From Nitrosopumilus adriaticus (GTDB lineage Archaea; Thermoproteota; Nitrososphaeria; Nitrososphaerales; Nitrosopumilaceae): 64,000 nt of DNA. The notes under the pieces are model-generated. The model was not told the DNA's origin and ran no database searches. It saw nothing but the letters and a program-made list of their open reading frames with translations. This document shows positions 34,448 to 41,556 of the stretch, piece after piece (within the stretch, counting starts at the first letter, position 1; the number at the start of each line of letters is the position of its first letter). The stretch is from assembly GCF_000956175.1 (NCBI RefSeq), contig NZ_CP011070.1:1-64000 (forward strand), read 5' to 3'. The translations under genes were made by a program, and so were the position numbers.

Positions 34448-35005
34448 TTAGAAAGAAGAGTCTGAGGCACGTTTTCTAATGAGTGTCATTATTCCAGCTT
34501 TTTCTTCTTTCTTCTCATAAATTCCTCTAAATGCTGACGAAGAAAGTGTTGCGTCATTTCTAACACCACGCATTTTCATACATAGATGTTCTGCATCAGC
34601 TAAAACAACTACGCCTTTAACACCTTGAGCGAACAATTCATCTGCAATATTCTTTGTTAATCGTTCCTGAATTTGTAATCTCTTTGAGTATTTTTCAACC
34701 AATCTAACAAGTTTTGAAATTCCAAATACTCTTCCATTTGGAGAATAAGCAATGTGAATTTTTCCGAAAAATGGCAACATGTGGTGTTCGCACATCGAAT
34801 AAAATTGAATATCACGAGCAATTACAACATCAGAATCTTCTGAAAATTGTACGGATAATTCTGAATCAGAGTCATATCCTTCAAAGATTTCTTTGTACAT
34901 ATTTGCAATTCTGTCGGGAGTTTCTCGTAGGCCCTCACGTGTAGGATCTTCACCAATTTCAATAATTAGTTCTCTAACTAGTTTTTCTACACGTTCTTTG
35001 TCCAT
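34448..35005 (-). CDS. folE: GTP cyclohydrolase I
   Basis: 185 residues of the FolE type I. EDPTREGLRETPDRIANMY (about 19-37), YSMCEHHMLPFFGKIHIAY (about 69-87) with the Cys and His zinc ligands, KLVRLVEKYSKRLQIQERL and EHLCMKMRGVR with the second zinc Cys. Makes dihydroneopterin triphosphate from GTP; here most likely the first step to preQ0/archaeosine, possibly also for pterins. queE follows 62 bases upstream on the same strand (queE is the upstream gene), supporting one pathway cluster. Confidence 0.95.
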   Translation of the reverse strand: MDKERVEKLVRELIIEIGEDPTREGLRETPDRIANMYKEIFEGYDSDSELSVQFSEDSDVVIARDIQFYSMCEHHMLPFFGKIHIAYSPNGRVFGISKLVRLVEKYSKRLQIQERLTKNIADELFAQGVKGVVVLADAEHLCMKMRGVRNDATLSSSAFRGIYEKKEEKAGIMTLIRKRASDSSF

Positions 35006-35067
35006 GTTATTCTCACAGAATTTTTCTAGTATTTGAACCTAATTAGATTTTTAGTCAGGTGCTAACG

Positions 35068-35781
35068 CTATGGAGCTCCAATAAATTTGTGTAATTGAGG
35101 AACAACCTTTACTTCAATATAATGTGGATATACAATATCATACAAATTCAATAGTAGTTCCAATGATGGCTCAGAAACACCATATGTTGGTTGAATGATA
35201 AATCCATCTATATCATCTTTAGAAACAATTTTAAAAATTTCATTGGTTAATTCTTTAAATTCCTCTAGCTTTGTCTTAGAGCTAACAACAATTTTGATAT
35301 ATGTTGTTTTTTTTGCTTGTATTGATGATTTTAGACATTTCATTGTATGTCCAATTAATTTTTCATAGTGTTGAGAATCTACAAAATCAGAATCTTTTGT
35401 TTTAAATTCAATTTTAACAATATCAATAAACGGTAACACATGATTGAATCTATCAATATCAAAACATGAAGATTCAAGATATGTAGGAATTTTTTTATCT
35501 TGGATATGTTTTGCAAGTAAAGCTACGGCCTGATGTTGAATTAGTGGATCACCTCCAGTGAAATTTACTTTGTAAGTTTGGTTTTTAAGATTCGTATCAA
35601 TTAGTTGATTTGCTTCTTCGATTGAATATTCCGTTCCAGAGTCAAGTGGAAGAGATTCTTTAGTGTCACAATAAAAACAGGTAAAAGGACATCCTGCAAG
35701 TCTAACAAACAGAGTCTTTGTCCCATAAAGAATTCCTTCTCCTTCAACTGATGTAAATATTTCAAATAATCTTACTTTCAA
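35068..35781 (-). CDS. queE: 7-carboxy-7-deazaguanine synthase (radical SAM)
   Basis: 237 residues, TTG start. The N-terminal VRLFEIFTSVEGEG is typical of QueE. The radical-SAM cluster motif is RLAGCPFTCFYCDT (C-x3-C-x2-C, about 29-42), and NFTGGDPLIQ (about 74-83) is the GGE-like SAM-binding region. Converts carboxytetrahydropterin to carboxydeazaguanine. The intermediate enzyme QueD is not seen in the window. Confidence 0.93.
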   Translation of the reverse strand: MKVRLFEIFTSVEGEGILYGTKTLFVRLAGCPFTCFYCDTKESLPLDSGTEYSIEEANQLIDTNLKNQTYKVNFTGGDPLIQHQAVALLAKHIQDKKIPTYLESSCFDIDRFNHVLPFIDIVKIEFKTKDSDFVDSQHYEKLIGHTMKCLKSSIQAKKTTYIKIVVSSKTKLEEFKELTNEIFKIVSKDDIDGFIIQPTYGVSEPSLELLLNLYDIVYPHYIEVKVVPQLHKFIGAP

Positions 35782-35822
35782 GTAATAACCGTAATTTTTT
35801 TCATTATTTATTCAATGATGTT

Positions 35823-36017
35823 CTAATGCATGACTGGTTCTTTTCTATAAAACAATCCAGAGATGAAAAATATTACTCCTAAAATTCCAATAGTACTTCC
35901 AACAAGTTCTACTTGATTTTGATATGTTACTTCTGATGGAGCCCATAGCCAAGCCATCAAAGCACCAACAATAATCATAGGAATGCCTACTCCAACAACT
36001 ATTGCTTTAGAAGCCAT
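35823..36017 (-). CDS. small two-span membrane protein
   Basis: 64 residues from ATG 36017; a TATA-like TTCATATAC (36050-36040) is about 26 bases upstream, favouring this ATG over the TTG at 36023. Two hydrophobic helices: AIVVGVGIPMIIVGALMAWL and GSTIGILGVIFFISGLFY, with a short acidic loop between. Unknown family. Confidence 0.65.
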   Translation of the reverse strand: MASKAIVVGVGIPMIIVGALMAWLWAPSEVTYQNQVELVGSTIGILGVIFFISGLFYRKEPVMH

Positions 36018-36061
36018 GCACAATGCTGATTAGAAAATGTATATGAAGTTTATGATGAGTA

Positions 36062-37090
36062 TTAGCGCGAATTTTTAATTTCTTGTAATTGTTTTGCCAA
36101 ATCTCTCAAAAGTTCATTGGCTGTATCAAATTCTCCATCATACAAATGACGTTTAATACTTTGAAGCGTATCTCTGGCATGTATCAAATCATTTTCATCT
36201 ACTCCATCCATTTGAGATAATCGAGATATGGTTTTTTCAACTTGTAATACTCTGGATTCAAGTCTATCATTTTTTGTTAATTCAAACTGTTTCTTTATTG
36301 ACAAGATTTCTCTAATTTCTTTGATGATATCATTTGGATTATCTGCTGAAGAGAGTTTTTCTCTGGCATTTTCTAATTTTTTGATTATTTCATCAGATAA
36401 GCCCTGTTTTTTGGCATTTTCAATTAATCTATCTAATTGCTCTAGATATTTTTGGGCATACTCTTTAGCACGCTGAGATTCTTTTTTTGATGCCTCATCT
36501 CTAATTTCTTTATTGACTTCTACAATGATTTCTTTAATTTTCTGAAGTGTTTCTAACGCTAAAGCAAATTGATTATTGTTGATTTGTTGTTTAGATAATC
36601 TAAATAAATTATCAAGTTCAGAGAAATCAATTGGGGCATCGTATTTTTTAGCAATCGTTTTTAGACTATTTACATAAATTTGTAATCTTTGAAGATCATT
36701 TGATGGATCTTTAACAGTTGATCTTACAGAATCAGATGTTGTTTTTGCTGCAACTTCTGGTGTTGATTCTTTAGTCACATCTGATGATGACACTCTAGAA
36801 ATTTGAGTAAAAATCTTCATTGCAGTAAGAAAATGTTTTTTTGCAGCATCAGCATCATTATTTCTAATTGCCTTTTCAAGTGAATTGACATTTTGAACTC
36901 CTTCTTCAAATAATCTTTTTATTTTATCTGGAGATTCAGAAGAAATTTGATTTTGAACTTGGTTTTGTGCACGCTTTGCGAGTTTAAGGAGGATTTTTGA
37001 ATCATCCTGAGCATAAACATTACTTATTGGTCCACCAAAAACCATACTAACAACTAAAATTAATAATGCAAAAGTAACTATGTTTTTCAT
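36062..37090 (-). CDS. secreted, almost entirely helical protein
   Basis: 342 residues: signal peptide (IVTFALLILVVSMVFGG, cleavage near VYAQ, residue 28), then long amphipathic helices rich in Lys, Glu, Asn and Leu to the end, with repeated LEKAIRNNDADAAKKHFLTA and LSSADNPNDIIKEIREIL-type segments that look like imperfect helical-hairpin repeats. Starts with a four-base overlap (ATGA) with the membrane-tethered regulator, so the pair is translationally coupled. A natural idea is that it is the extracellular partner or ligand carrier of that sensor; this is inference only. No enzyme motifs. Confidence 0.75.
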   Translation of the reverse strand: MKNIVTFALLILVVSMVFGGPISNVYAQDDSKILLKLAKRAQNQVQNQISSESPDKIKRLFEEGVQNVNSLEKAIRNNDADAAKKHFLTAMKIFTQISRVSSSDVTKESTPEVAAKTTSDSVRSTVKDPSNDLQRLQIYVNSLKTIAKKYDAPIDFSELDNLFRLSKQQINNNQFALALETLQKIKEIIVEVNKEIRDEASKKESQRAKEYAQKYLEQLDRLIENAKKQGLSDEIIKKLENAREKLSSADNPNDIIKEIREILSIKKQFELTKNDRLESRVLQVEKTISRLSQMDGVDENDLIHARDTLQSIKRHLYDGEFDTANELLRDLAKQLQEIKNSR

Positions 37091-38145
37091 TCTTCTTCCT
37101 CCAATTCTGTTTTTAGTTTAACTAGGTTTTGTAAGTCTTTTTTAGAAATTTCAATCACTCCTTGTCTTTCTAGTCGTTTAACTGCTCTCCACATAGTAGT
37201 TCTTGGTTGAAGGAATTTTTTTCTTAAATCACTTTCTAAAACCTGACCACCATTTTGAGAAATGAATTTAATAATTTCTTTATCATCCTCACGCATTTCA
37301 GGTCTTAGATTGAAAATTGTTTCAGGATCATTAGAATTAGATTTTATTTTAGATTCAGTGATTTCGTTTTGAATAGCTGAAGATGATTTTGCTTTTCTTT
37401 TAACCATAAAAATTGCTCCAACTACAGCTGCAGTAATGGATACACCAATAACTGAAAGTGTAAAAATATCAGCAGTAGACTCTTCAGTATTTGTTACTGG
37501 TGGGTTTGTTACTGGTGGGTTTGTTACTGGTGGGTTTGTTACTGGTGGGTTTGAGGTACCAAGAATATAATTAATTTCCGATAATCCAGTACTTAGTTCT
37601 AACTGAGTTTGATCATTTACAATAACCATATTTGATGGCAATGCATTCATACCAACAATTATTGAGTTTGCTGGCATTAATAATGAATAATCAGTTGGTG
37701 AATTAAGGGAAAAAGTCCAAACTCTTCCTTCTTTGGAAATTAAGTCATGAATGTCATAATCAATTGTAATAGAAGATGTTCCAAAAGTATCGATTGTTAC
37801 TTTATTATCAATTATTTCACTAGATAATAAAAAACCATTTTCGCCAACTGCTACAAAATTATCAATGGAGGGACCAAATAGATTAACCTCAAAATCTGGA
37901 TCTAAAGGATCCACCTCTAATTGTGATGATATATGCGCAGAACCATCTGAATAAACTGTAATATCTAAAATTCGAGTAGAGCTGAATGAGGTCTGAATAG
38001 GCATCGCTAATGCGACAACGATTAAGCTAGCAATTATCAAAGGTGCTTTAACCATTGTTTCGAGGATACCCTCAGTCCTTACAAAAAGCATTCCATCTTC
38101 TCTAAGAAACTCTTTTCTATGAATTGGTACGATTTCGGGATTCAT
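37087..38145 (-). CDS. membrane-tethered winged-helix regulator with extracytoplasmic domain
   Basis: 352 residues. A hydrophobic signal-anchor (APLIIASLIVVALAMPI, about 34-50) is followed by an extracytoplasmic beta-rich domain (about 55-195, starting TRILDITVYSDGSAHISSQL), a stalk of four PPVTN repeats (about 199-218), a membrane helix (FTLSVIGVSITAAVVGAIFMV, about 228-248), a basic linker, and a cytoplasmic winged-helix DNA-binding domain (about 285-345: EIIKFISQNGGQVLESDLRK, TTMWRAVKRLERQGVIEI). A one-piece sensor-regulator that could pass an outside signal to DNA is inferred. The start may instead be Met31 just before the signal-anchor. It lies 4 bases after a small wHTH gene and overlaps the secreted helical gene by 4. 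Confidence 0.82.
   Translation of the reverse strand: MNPEIVPIHRKEFLREDGMLFVRTEGILETMVKAPLIIASLIVVALAMPIQTSFSSTRILDITVYSDGSAHISSQLEVDPLDPDFEVNLFGPSIDNFVAVGENGFLLSSEIIDNKVTIDTFGTSSITIDYDIHDLISKEGRVWTFSLNSPTDYSLLMPANSIIVGMNALPSNMVIVNDQTQLELSTGLSEINYILGTSNPPVTNPPVTNPPVTNPPVTNTEESTADIFTLSVIGVSITAAVVGAIFMVKRKAKSSSAIQNEITESKIKSNSNDPETIFNLRPEMREDDKEIIKFISQNGGQVLESDLRKKFLQPRTTMWRAVKRLERQGVIEISKKDLQNLVKLKTELEEEE
37492..37551 (-). repeat. 15-bp tandem repeat encoding PPVTN (four copies)
   Basis: The unit tgttactggtgggtt starts at 37492, 37507, 37522 and 37537 and encodes four PPVTN pentapeptides that form the extracellular stalk of the membrane-tethered regulator. Confidence 0.9.
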
Positions 38146-38149
38146 TGGA

Positions 38150-38437
38150 TCAATACCTTAGATTCATGCTTTCTACTAATCCCTGAAACCTCTTAAATTC
38201 CTGGAAAAATTGAAGTCCTTTTTCGGTAATCAAAAAGACTCTATTCCTATCATTTTTGACGGATTCGACTAAGCCTGCTTCTACCAGTTTCTCACATTTG
38301 TCTAGTACTGCGTAGTGAGATAGGTTGGCTTTGCGAGATATTGCAGATACAATGATTCCATTACGACCCCCATCGGCGGTAACGTCTAAGATATCACCCA
38401 TTATGCCCATTTCGGACCTGTATTGTTGTTTTGACAT
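38150..38437 (-). CDS. ArnR1-like winged-helix transcriptional regulator
   Basis: 95 residues, no membrane segment. DILDVTADGGRNGIIVSAIS (about 16-35), RKANLSHYAVLDKCEKLVEAG (recognition helix region) and VFLITEKGLQFFQEFKRF (wing and dimer helix) match the small wHTH family named after ArnR1 that is abundant in Thaumarchaeota. First gene of the regulator cassette; a TATA box (38467-38459) and a palindrome (38450-38461) lie just upstream. Confidence 0.88.
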   Translation of the reverse strand: MSKQQYRSEMGIMGDILDVTADGGRNGIIVSAISRKANLSHYAVLDKCEKLVEAGLVESVKNDRNRVFLITEKGLQFFQEFKRFQGLVESMNLRY

Positions 38438-38449
38438 GCTCTAGTATAG

Positions 38450-38461
38450 AACTAATTAGTT
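38450..38461. promoter_or_regulatory. perfect 12-bp palindrome in the wHTH cassette promoter
   Basis: AACTAATTAGTT is its own reverse complement. It sits between the ATG (38437) and the likely TATA box (CTCATAAAC on the minus strand, 38467-38459) and touches the latter. Binding there would block initiation, as expected of an autorepressor site. Confidence 0.45.
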
Positions 38462-38486
38462 TATGAGGAACATTTTGAAACTTCGT

Positions 38487-38508
38487 AGCGGAACACAAAG
38501 CGGAACAC
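38487..38508. promoter_or_regulatory. direct repeat AGCGGAACAC x2 upstream of the wHTH cassette
   Basis: AGCGGAACAC occurs at 38487-38496 and 38499-38508, 12 bases apart, about one helical turn. It lies 20-50 bases upstream of the cassette TATA box. The 318-bp gap 38438-38755 holds this, the palindrome and the promoter of the gene at 38756 (tagtatataagg, 38688-38699). TTCGTAGC also occurs twice (38482-38489 and near 38711). A 73-codon frame at 38463-38684 is not convincing as a gene. Confidence 0.4.
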
Positions 38509-38755
38509 CCATTTCAGTAAAAAAAACTGTGATTTTTTGTGAAAATGGATGGGGGAGAAAAATTCTTGGGAAAATTATGCCTAGAAAATTAGTTGAAAAA
38601 AAGATGATTTTCTTAAAAAAAATGATTTTTTCGTATTTTTGTAAAATTAGGAAAATTTTGCCAGATTTTCAAGTGTTTTGCTGAAATTTAGTATATAAGG
38701 AACAGGATGTTTCGTAGCCATCCCTAATCTATAATATTCACAATCTATTCTCATA

Positions 38756-39439
38756 ATGAAATCACAAAAAAGATCCAAAGTAATTCTAATCCTTTTGATG
38801 CTTTTTAGTTCAACATTATCTGTTAACTACTCGTTTGCAGAATCTGAAGAAAATCAGGAAGAAAAAAGCAAGTTAGAAAATTCAGAAAATATAAGAAAAG
38901 ATAGACTTTGGACAATTTTAACTGAAAAAGTAGTAAATGGGAAGTTAGAAGTTCAACAGTATGCTTTACCATCTAACATTTCTGAGGAGGATATGCATAG
39001 GGAATTATCTTTAGATGGACAAACAACAGGTTGGGCTTATGTAAATTATAAGGCATATCACTCAGGAATCATCCTTTTTGATGGAAAAGCTTCGAAAGTT
39101 GGAGAAAATCTGTGGAAAATTTCCTCAAATGATATATTAAATTTTAGAGAAAGTCAATTCAACTTTGAATCAAATGGAGAATCCAATAAAGTAATACAAG
39201 AATCGGCCTTTGATGAGGAACTTAATTTCAGAATCATATTTACCGGAAAATTAGCAGAGACGAACCAAGATGTATTATCCCTATATTTTACAATTTTAGG
39301 ATTAAAAAATACAACTACAGTTCAAAATTTGAATTTTTTACCTATTGGAATTATGAGTGATTTTTCAGAAAAAGTAGTTCATTCTAACCAAGGATTTGGA
39401 AATTCAGTTTTTGCAAATAATCATCATTATTTTCTTTAA
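38756..39439 (+). CDS. secreted protein, unknown function
   Basis: 227 residues: signal peptide (KVILILLMLFSSTLSVNYSFA, residues 8-28), acidic linker, and a beta-rich domain to the end (about 50-227) with WAYVNYKAYHSGIILFDGKA and FRIIFTGKLAETNQDVLSLYF. No membrane anchor at the C-terminus, so likely released or envelope-associated. Not recognised. Two TATA-like elements are possible (38688-38699 and 38728-38737). Confidence 0.7.
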   Translation: MKSQKRSKVILILLMLFSSTLSVNYSFAESEENQEEKSKLENSENIRKDRLWTILTEKVVNGKLEVQQYALPSNISEEDMHRELSLDGQTTGWAYVNYKAYHSGIILFDGKASKVGENLWKISSNDILNFRESQFNFESNGESNKVIQESAFDEELNFRIIFTGKLAETNQDVLSLYFTILGLKNTTTVQNLNFLPIGIMSDFSEKVVHSNQGFGNSVFANNHHYFL

Positions 39440-39518
39440 TTGAATAAAAATCATTCATAAGGTCAGCTTTGAGATTCATAATAACTTTTTATTCCCATTT
39501 TAAAAAGAAAATCATAAA

Positions 39519-39986
39519 ATGTTTGATAAATTCAAAAATGATGAAGGAGGAGAAATGGTAAAAGAAAATACGGAATCAGATGAATCTGTAGAATCAAAGT
39601 CAACAGTCGAATCTACAAGTGAGATTGGAATTGGGGAGTTGATGGGAAAACGTGCAAAATTAGAGGAAGCAATAGATTATGTTGGTTTAATGATTAAAAA
39701 TCTTAAAGATAAAAGAACCTCACTTGAAAAAGACATTGAAGAGGAATCTGTAGATATTAAGAATCTTAAAGAAAAACTACAAAAAGTTAGTGAGTATATC
39801 GATGAGGAAAATAGAGGAATTAAGGAACTTGCAAGTAAAAGACAACAAGTAGAACATGAGGCAGACGAGGTCGGGTCAATCATCAATTCGTTGAGAGAAA
39901 AACTATCAAATGTAGATAGAGTAATTGATGATGAAGGTACTAGAGTTAAAAGAATTAAAGAATCCCGAGAATCAGTATCTGATTAA
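39519..39986 (+). CDS. coiled-coil protein made of 21-residue repeats
   Basis: 155 residues, cytoplasmic. After an acidic Ser/Glu-rich head (1-37) the rest is a chain of 21-residue units at 38-58, 59-79, 80-100, 101-121, 122-142 and a partial 143-155. The pattern has Ile, Leu, Lys-Arg, Leu-Glu, Ile-Asp at fixed positions, hydrophobic residues at 1, 4, 8, 11, 15 and 18: three heptads per unit, a continuous coiled coil. A second start is possible: ATG 39555 has a strong GGAGG at 39546-39550, while ATG 39519 fits a leaderless TATA start. It faces the ESCRT-III paralog gene (8-base gap), so a role in the same machinery is imaginable but unproved. Confidence 0.75.
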   Translation: MFDKFKNDEGGEMVKENTESDESVESKSTVESTSEIGIGELMGKRAKLEEAIDYVGLMIKNLKDKRTSLEKDIEEESVDIKNLKEKLQKVSEYIDEENRGIKELASKRQQVEHEADEVGSIINSLREKLSNVDRVIDDEGTRVKRIKESRESVSD

Positions 39987-39994
39987 TTTTACAA

Positions 39995-40642
39995 TTAATA
40001 GAATTTTGAACTTGTTGTAGTTGCTTCTTGAGTACCAGTAGGAACTGAAGGGAACATCTGACCTGTAGTACTTTCTGCAACAGCAGCAGCTTCTTTTAGG
40101 ATGCTCTCAGACTCTGCACTAGTAGTTGCATCTATTCCAAATGCTGAATCTCCTGAGAAACTATCTGTCATAAATCCTCCAAGCATTTCTGCCATTTGAC
40201 CAATTTCTTGTTCAGCACCGGGCATGATTTTTCCAAGTGATGATTTTAGATTTTTCATCAGACCCATAGTTGGCATTATTGCAACTACTGTATCTCCGAG
40301 ATCACTACATGTAGTTAGCCGTAATTCAATTTGCTCTAATGCTATTCTAGCACCACTCAAAATTTTAGTAACTTTTCTTACTTCAGCCAGTTCATTTCCT
40401 AGAACTTTGGTTGTTTGGGTATCATGTTTTTGTGTTGCATCTACAATTCTTTGAAATAGTTTTGCATCACGTTCTTGTAAATTTTTTAACATTGTATCTA
40501 ATTTTTTAATTTGAATTTGAATTTTTTTTATTCCATCTTGAACTCTTGGTTTTAATGCACCCTTAGGCTTGATCGTCTCATTAATTTTTTCAGATATAGT
40601 AGGCTTTGGTTGCTTTGACCAATCTTTAGATAAATTAGGCAT
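39995..40642 (-). CDS. ESCRT-III / CdvB-like cell-division protein (paralog 2)
   Basis: 215 residues, clearly paralogous to 13016-13666: the same start (MPN-x-x-K-x-W), KPKGALKPRVQDGIKKIQIQ, ERDAKLFQRIVDATQKHDTQ, NELAEVRKVTKIL, and MKNLKSSLGKIMPG followed by an acidic Ser/Thr tail. No C-terminal winged helix. Such proteins form membrane-bound filaments in cell division; the two copies may build mixed polymers. Its promoter shares the ATTTACACC element and exact 33-base spacing with paralog 1, suggesting joint timing. Confidence 0.88.
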   Translation of the reverse strand: MPNLSKDWSKQPKPTISEKINETIKPKGALKPRVQDGIKKIQIQIKKLDTMLKNLQERDAKLFQRIVDATQKHDTQTTKVLGNELAEVRKVTKILSGARIALEQIELRLTTCSDLGDTVVAIMPTMGLMKNLKSSLGKIMPGAEQEIGQMAEMLGGFMTDSFSGDSAFGIDATTSAESESILKEAAAVAESTTGQMFPSVPTGTQEATTTSSKFY

Positions 40643-40675
40643 TGAGTCTGATTTTAGAATATGTACTTAATCTCA

Positions 40676-40684
40676 GGTGTAAAT
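40676..40684 (-). promoter_or_regulatory. promoter motif ATTTACACC shared with ESCRT-III paralog 1
   Basis: On the minus strand ATTTACACC is 33 bases before the ATG at 40642 and is followed by ATTAAG four bases later and AAATCA further on, exactly as at 12974-12982. The rest of the 218-bp gap 40643-40860 shows no clear gene. Confidence 0.55.
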
Positions 40685-40860
40685 AATGGTTAACAGTACA
40701 TTAAATTTTACTAACTAAAGATGAACATTAGAAATCATCTCTTTTTGAGGCTGATTTTGCCATTATTCTAAGGAATAAGACAATTTTAAATTGAAAACAG
40801 TTTCTCAATCTTACAGTGTCACTCTAAAATCTTTAAGATAGATTAGTAGAAATCGTTTTA

Positions 40861-41292
40861 GTGAACAAAAAAATTCTCATAATTCCGATAGCTGTTCTCA
40901 TTGGTATTTTTCTGATAAATTTTGGTTCAGATCAATCCTTGAATGAGAAAAATATTGTATTTCATGTAACTCTGGCAGATCCTAGTCTATATTCCGATGG
41001 GGCTTATAGAAATTCATTTTTTATTGATGAGGGCCATTATTCTTTTAGATTTGTACCAAATGGAAGTAGTCCAGAAAAATTATCAATTAAATTAAATGGA
41101 GAAAAATTTGATTTTTCTGAAGATTTTATCCTTGAAGGTACATTACATCAAACAGGAATATCTGAATACTTTACATGGAATTATGTTGGAGAAGGAAATA
41201 TTTGGATTTCAGAGAACCAAGAAATTTTGATAACGATTAATCCAAATGGAAATACAATGGGTTCTGTGTCCGTAGATATTTTAGAAAATTAA
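40861..41292 (+). CDS. membrane-anchored extracytoplasmic beta-domain protein
   Basis: 143 residues, GTG start with a TATA-like ctttaagata (40831-40840) about 25 bases upstream. One N-terminal membrane helix (ILIIPIAVLIGIFLINFG, 5-22), then a beta-rich domain: IVFHVTLADPSLY, YSFRFVPNGSSPEKLSIKLN, ENQEILITINPNGNTMGSVSVDIL. This order looks like a small jelly-roll or CBM-like domain. Unknown function. A structured RNA candidate begins right at its stop codon. Confidence 0.7.
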   Translation: MNKKILIIPIAVLIGIFLINFGSDQSLNEKNIVFHVTLADPSLYSDGAYRNSFFIDEGHYSFRFVPNGSSPEKLSIKLNGEKFDFSEDFILEGTLHQTGISEYFTWNYVGEGNIWISENQEILITINPNGNTMGSVSVDILEN

Positions 41293-41392
41293 GAGGCGTA
41301 AACCCCTTCATTGCAGAACTTTGAGAGATTTCCTCTCTTTCTCAGATGCTAAATGTCTGATTACCTTTTACGTTCTGCGGGGTTACGCAGTG
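41293..41392 (+). ncRNA. structured RNA candidate: three-way junction with 17-bp closing helix
   Basis: The closing helix has three blocks: GCGTAA (41296-41301) with TTACGC (41383-41388), CCCC (41303-41306) with GGGG (41379-41382) after a bulged A, and GCAGAAC (41313-41319) with GTTCTGC (41372-41378) after a 6-base bulge. Inside are two hairpins: GAGAG/CTCTC (41323-41337) and TCAGA/TCTGA (41342-41360). CTGCG (41375-41379) can also pair with CGCAG (41386-41390), giving an alternative fold. It starts just after the stop at 41292 and is about 130 bases before the TATA box of the next gene, so it is a 3'-UTR element or separate small RNA rather than a leader. Not a tRNA or a riboswitch I recognise. 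Confidence 0.6.
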
Positions 41393-41556
41393 TTAGTCGA
41401 TAGAAATTATATCTATTGACATCATCTATTATAGTAACTTTAAGTATTTATAATTTTATGTAAATTATTATAAAAAAATGATGTATTTTTTAAAATATTT
41501 TATACCTAATTTTGAGTTTATTGAAGTATAAATTACGATTTTCAATCTAAAAACTA

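Noticed and set aside
38463-38684. Plus-strand 73-codon frame
   Set aside because: Lys/Ile/Phe-rich low-complexity product, overlaps regulatory repeats, and has no promoter at the right distance.
41293-41392. tRNA or TPP/fluoride riboswitch
   Set aside because: No T-arm consensus, no acceptor stem of tRNA length, and none of the riboswitch core sequences; also not in a leader.
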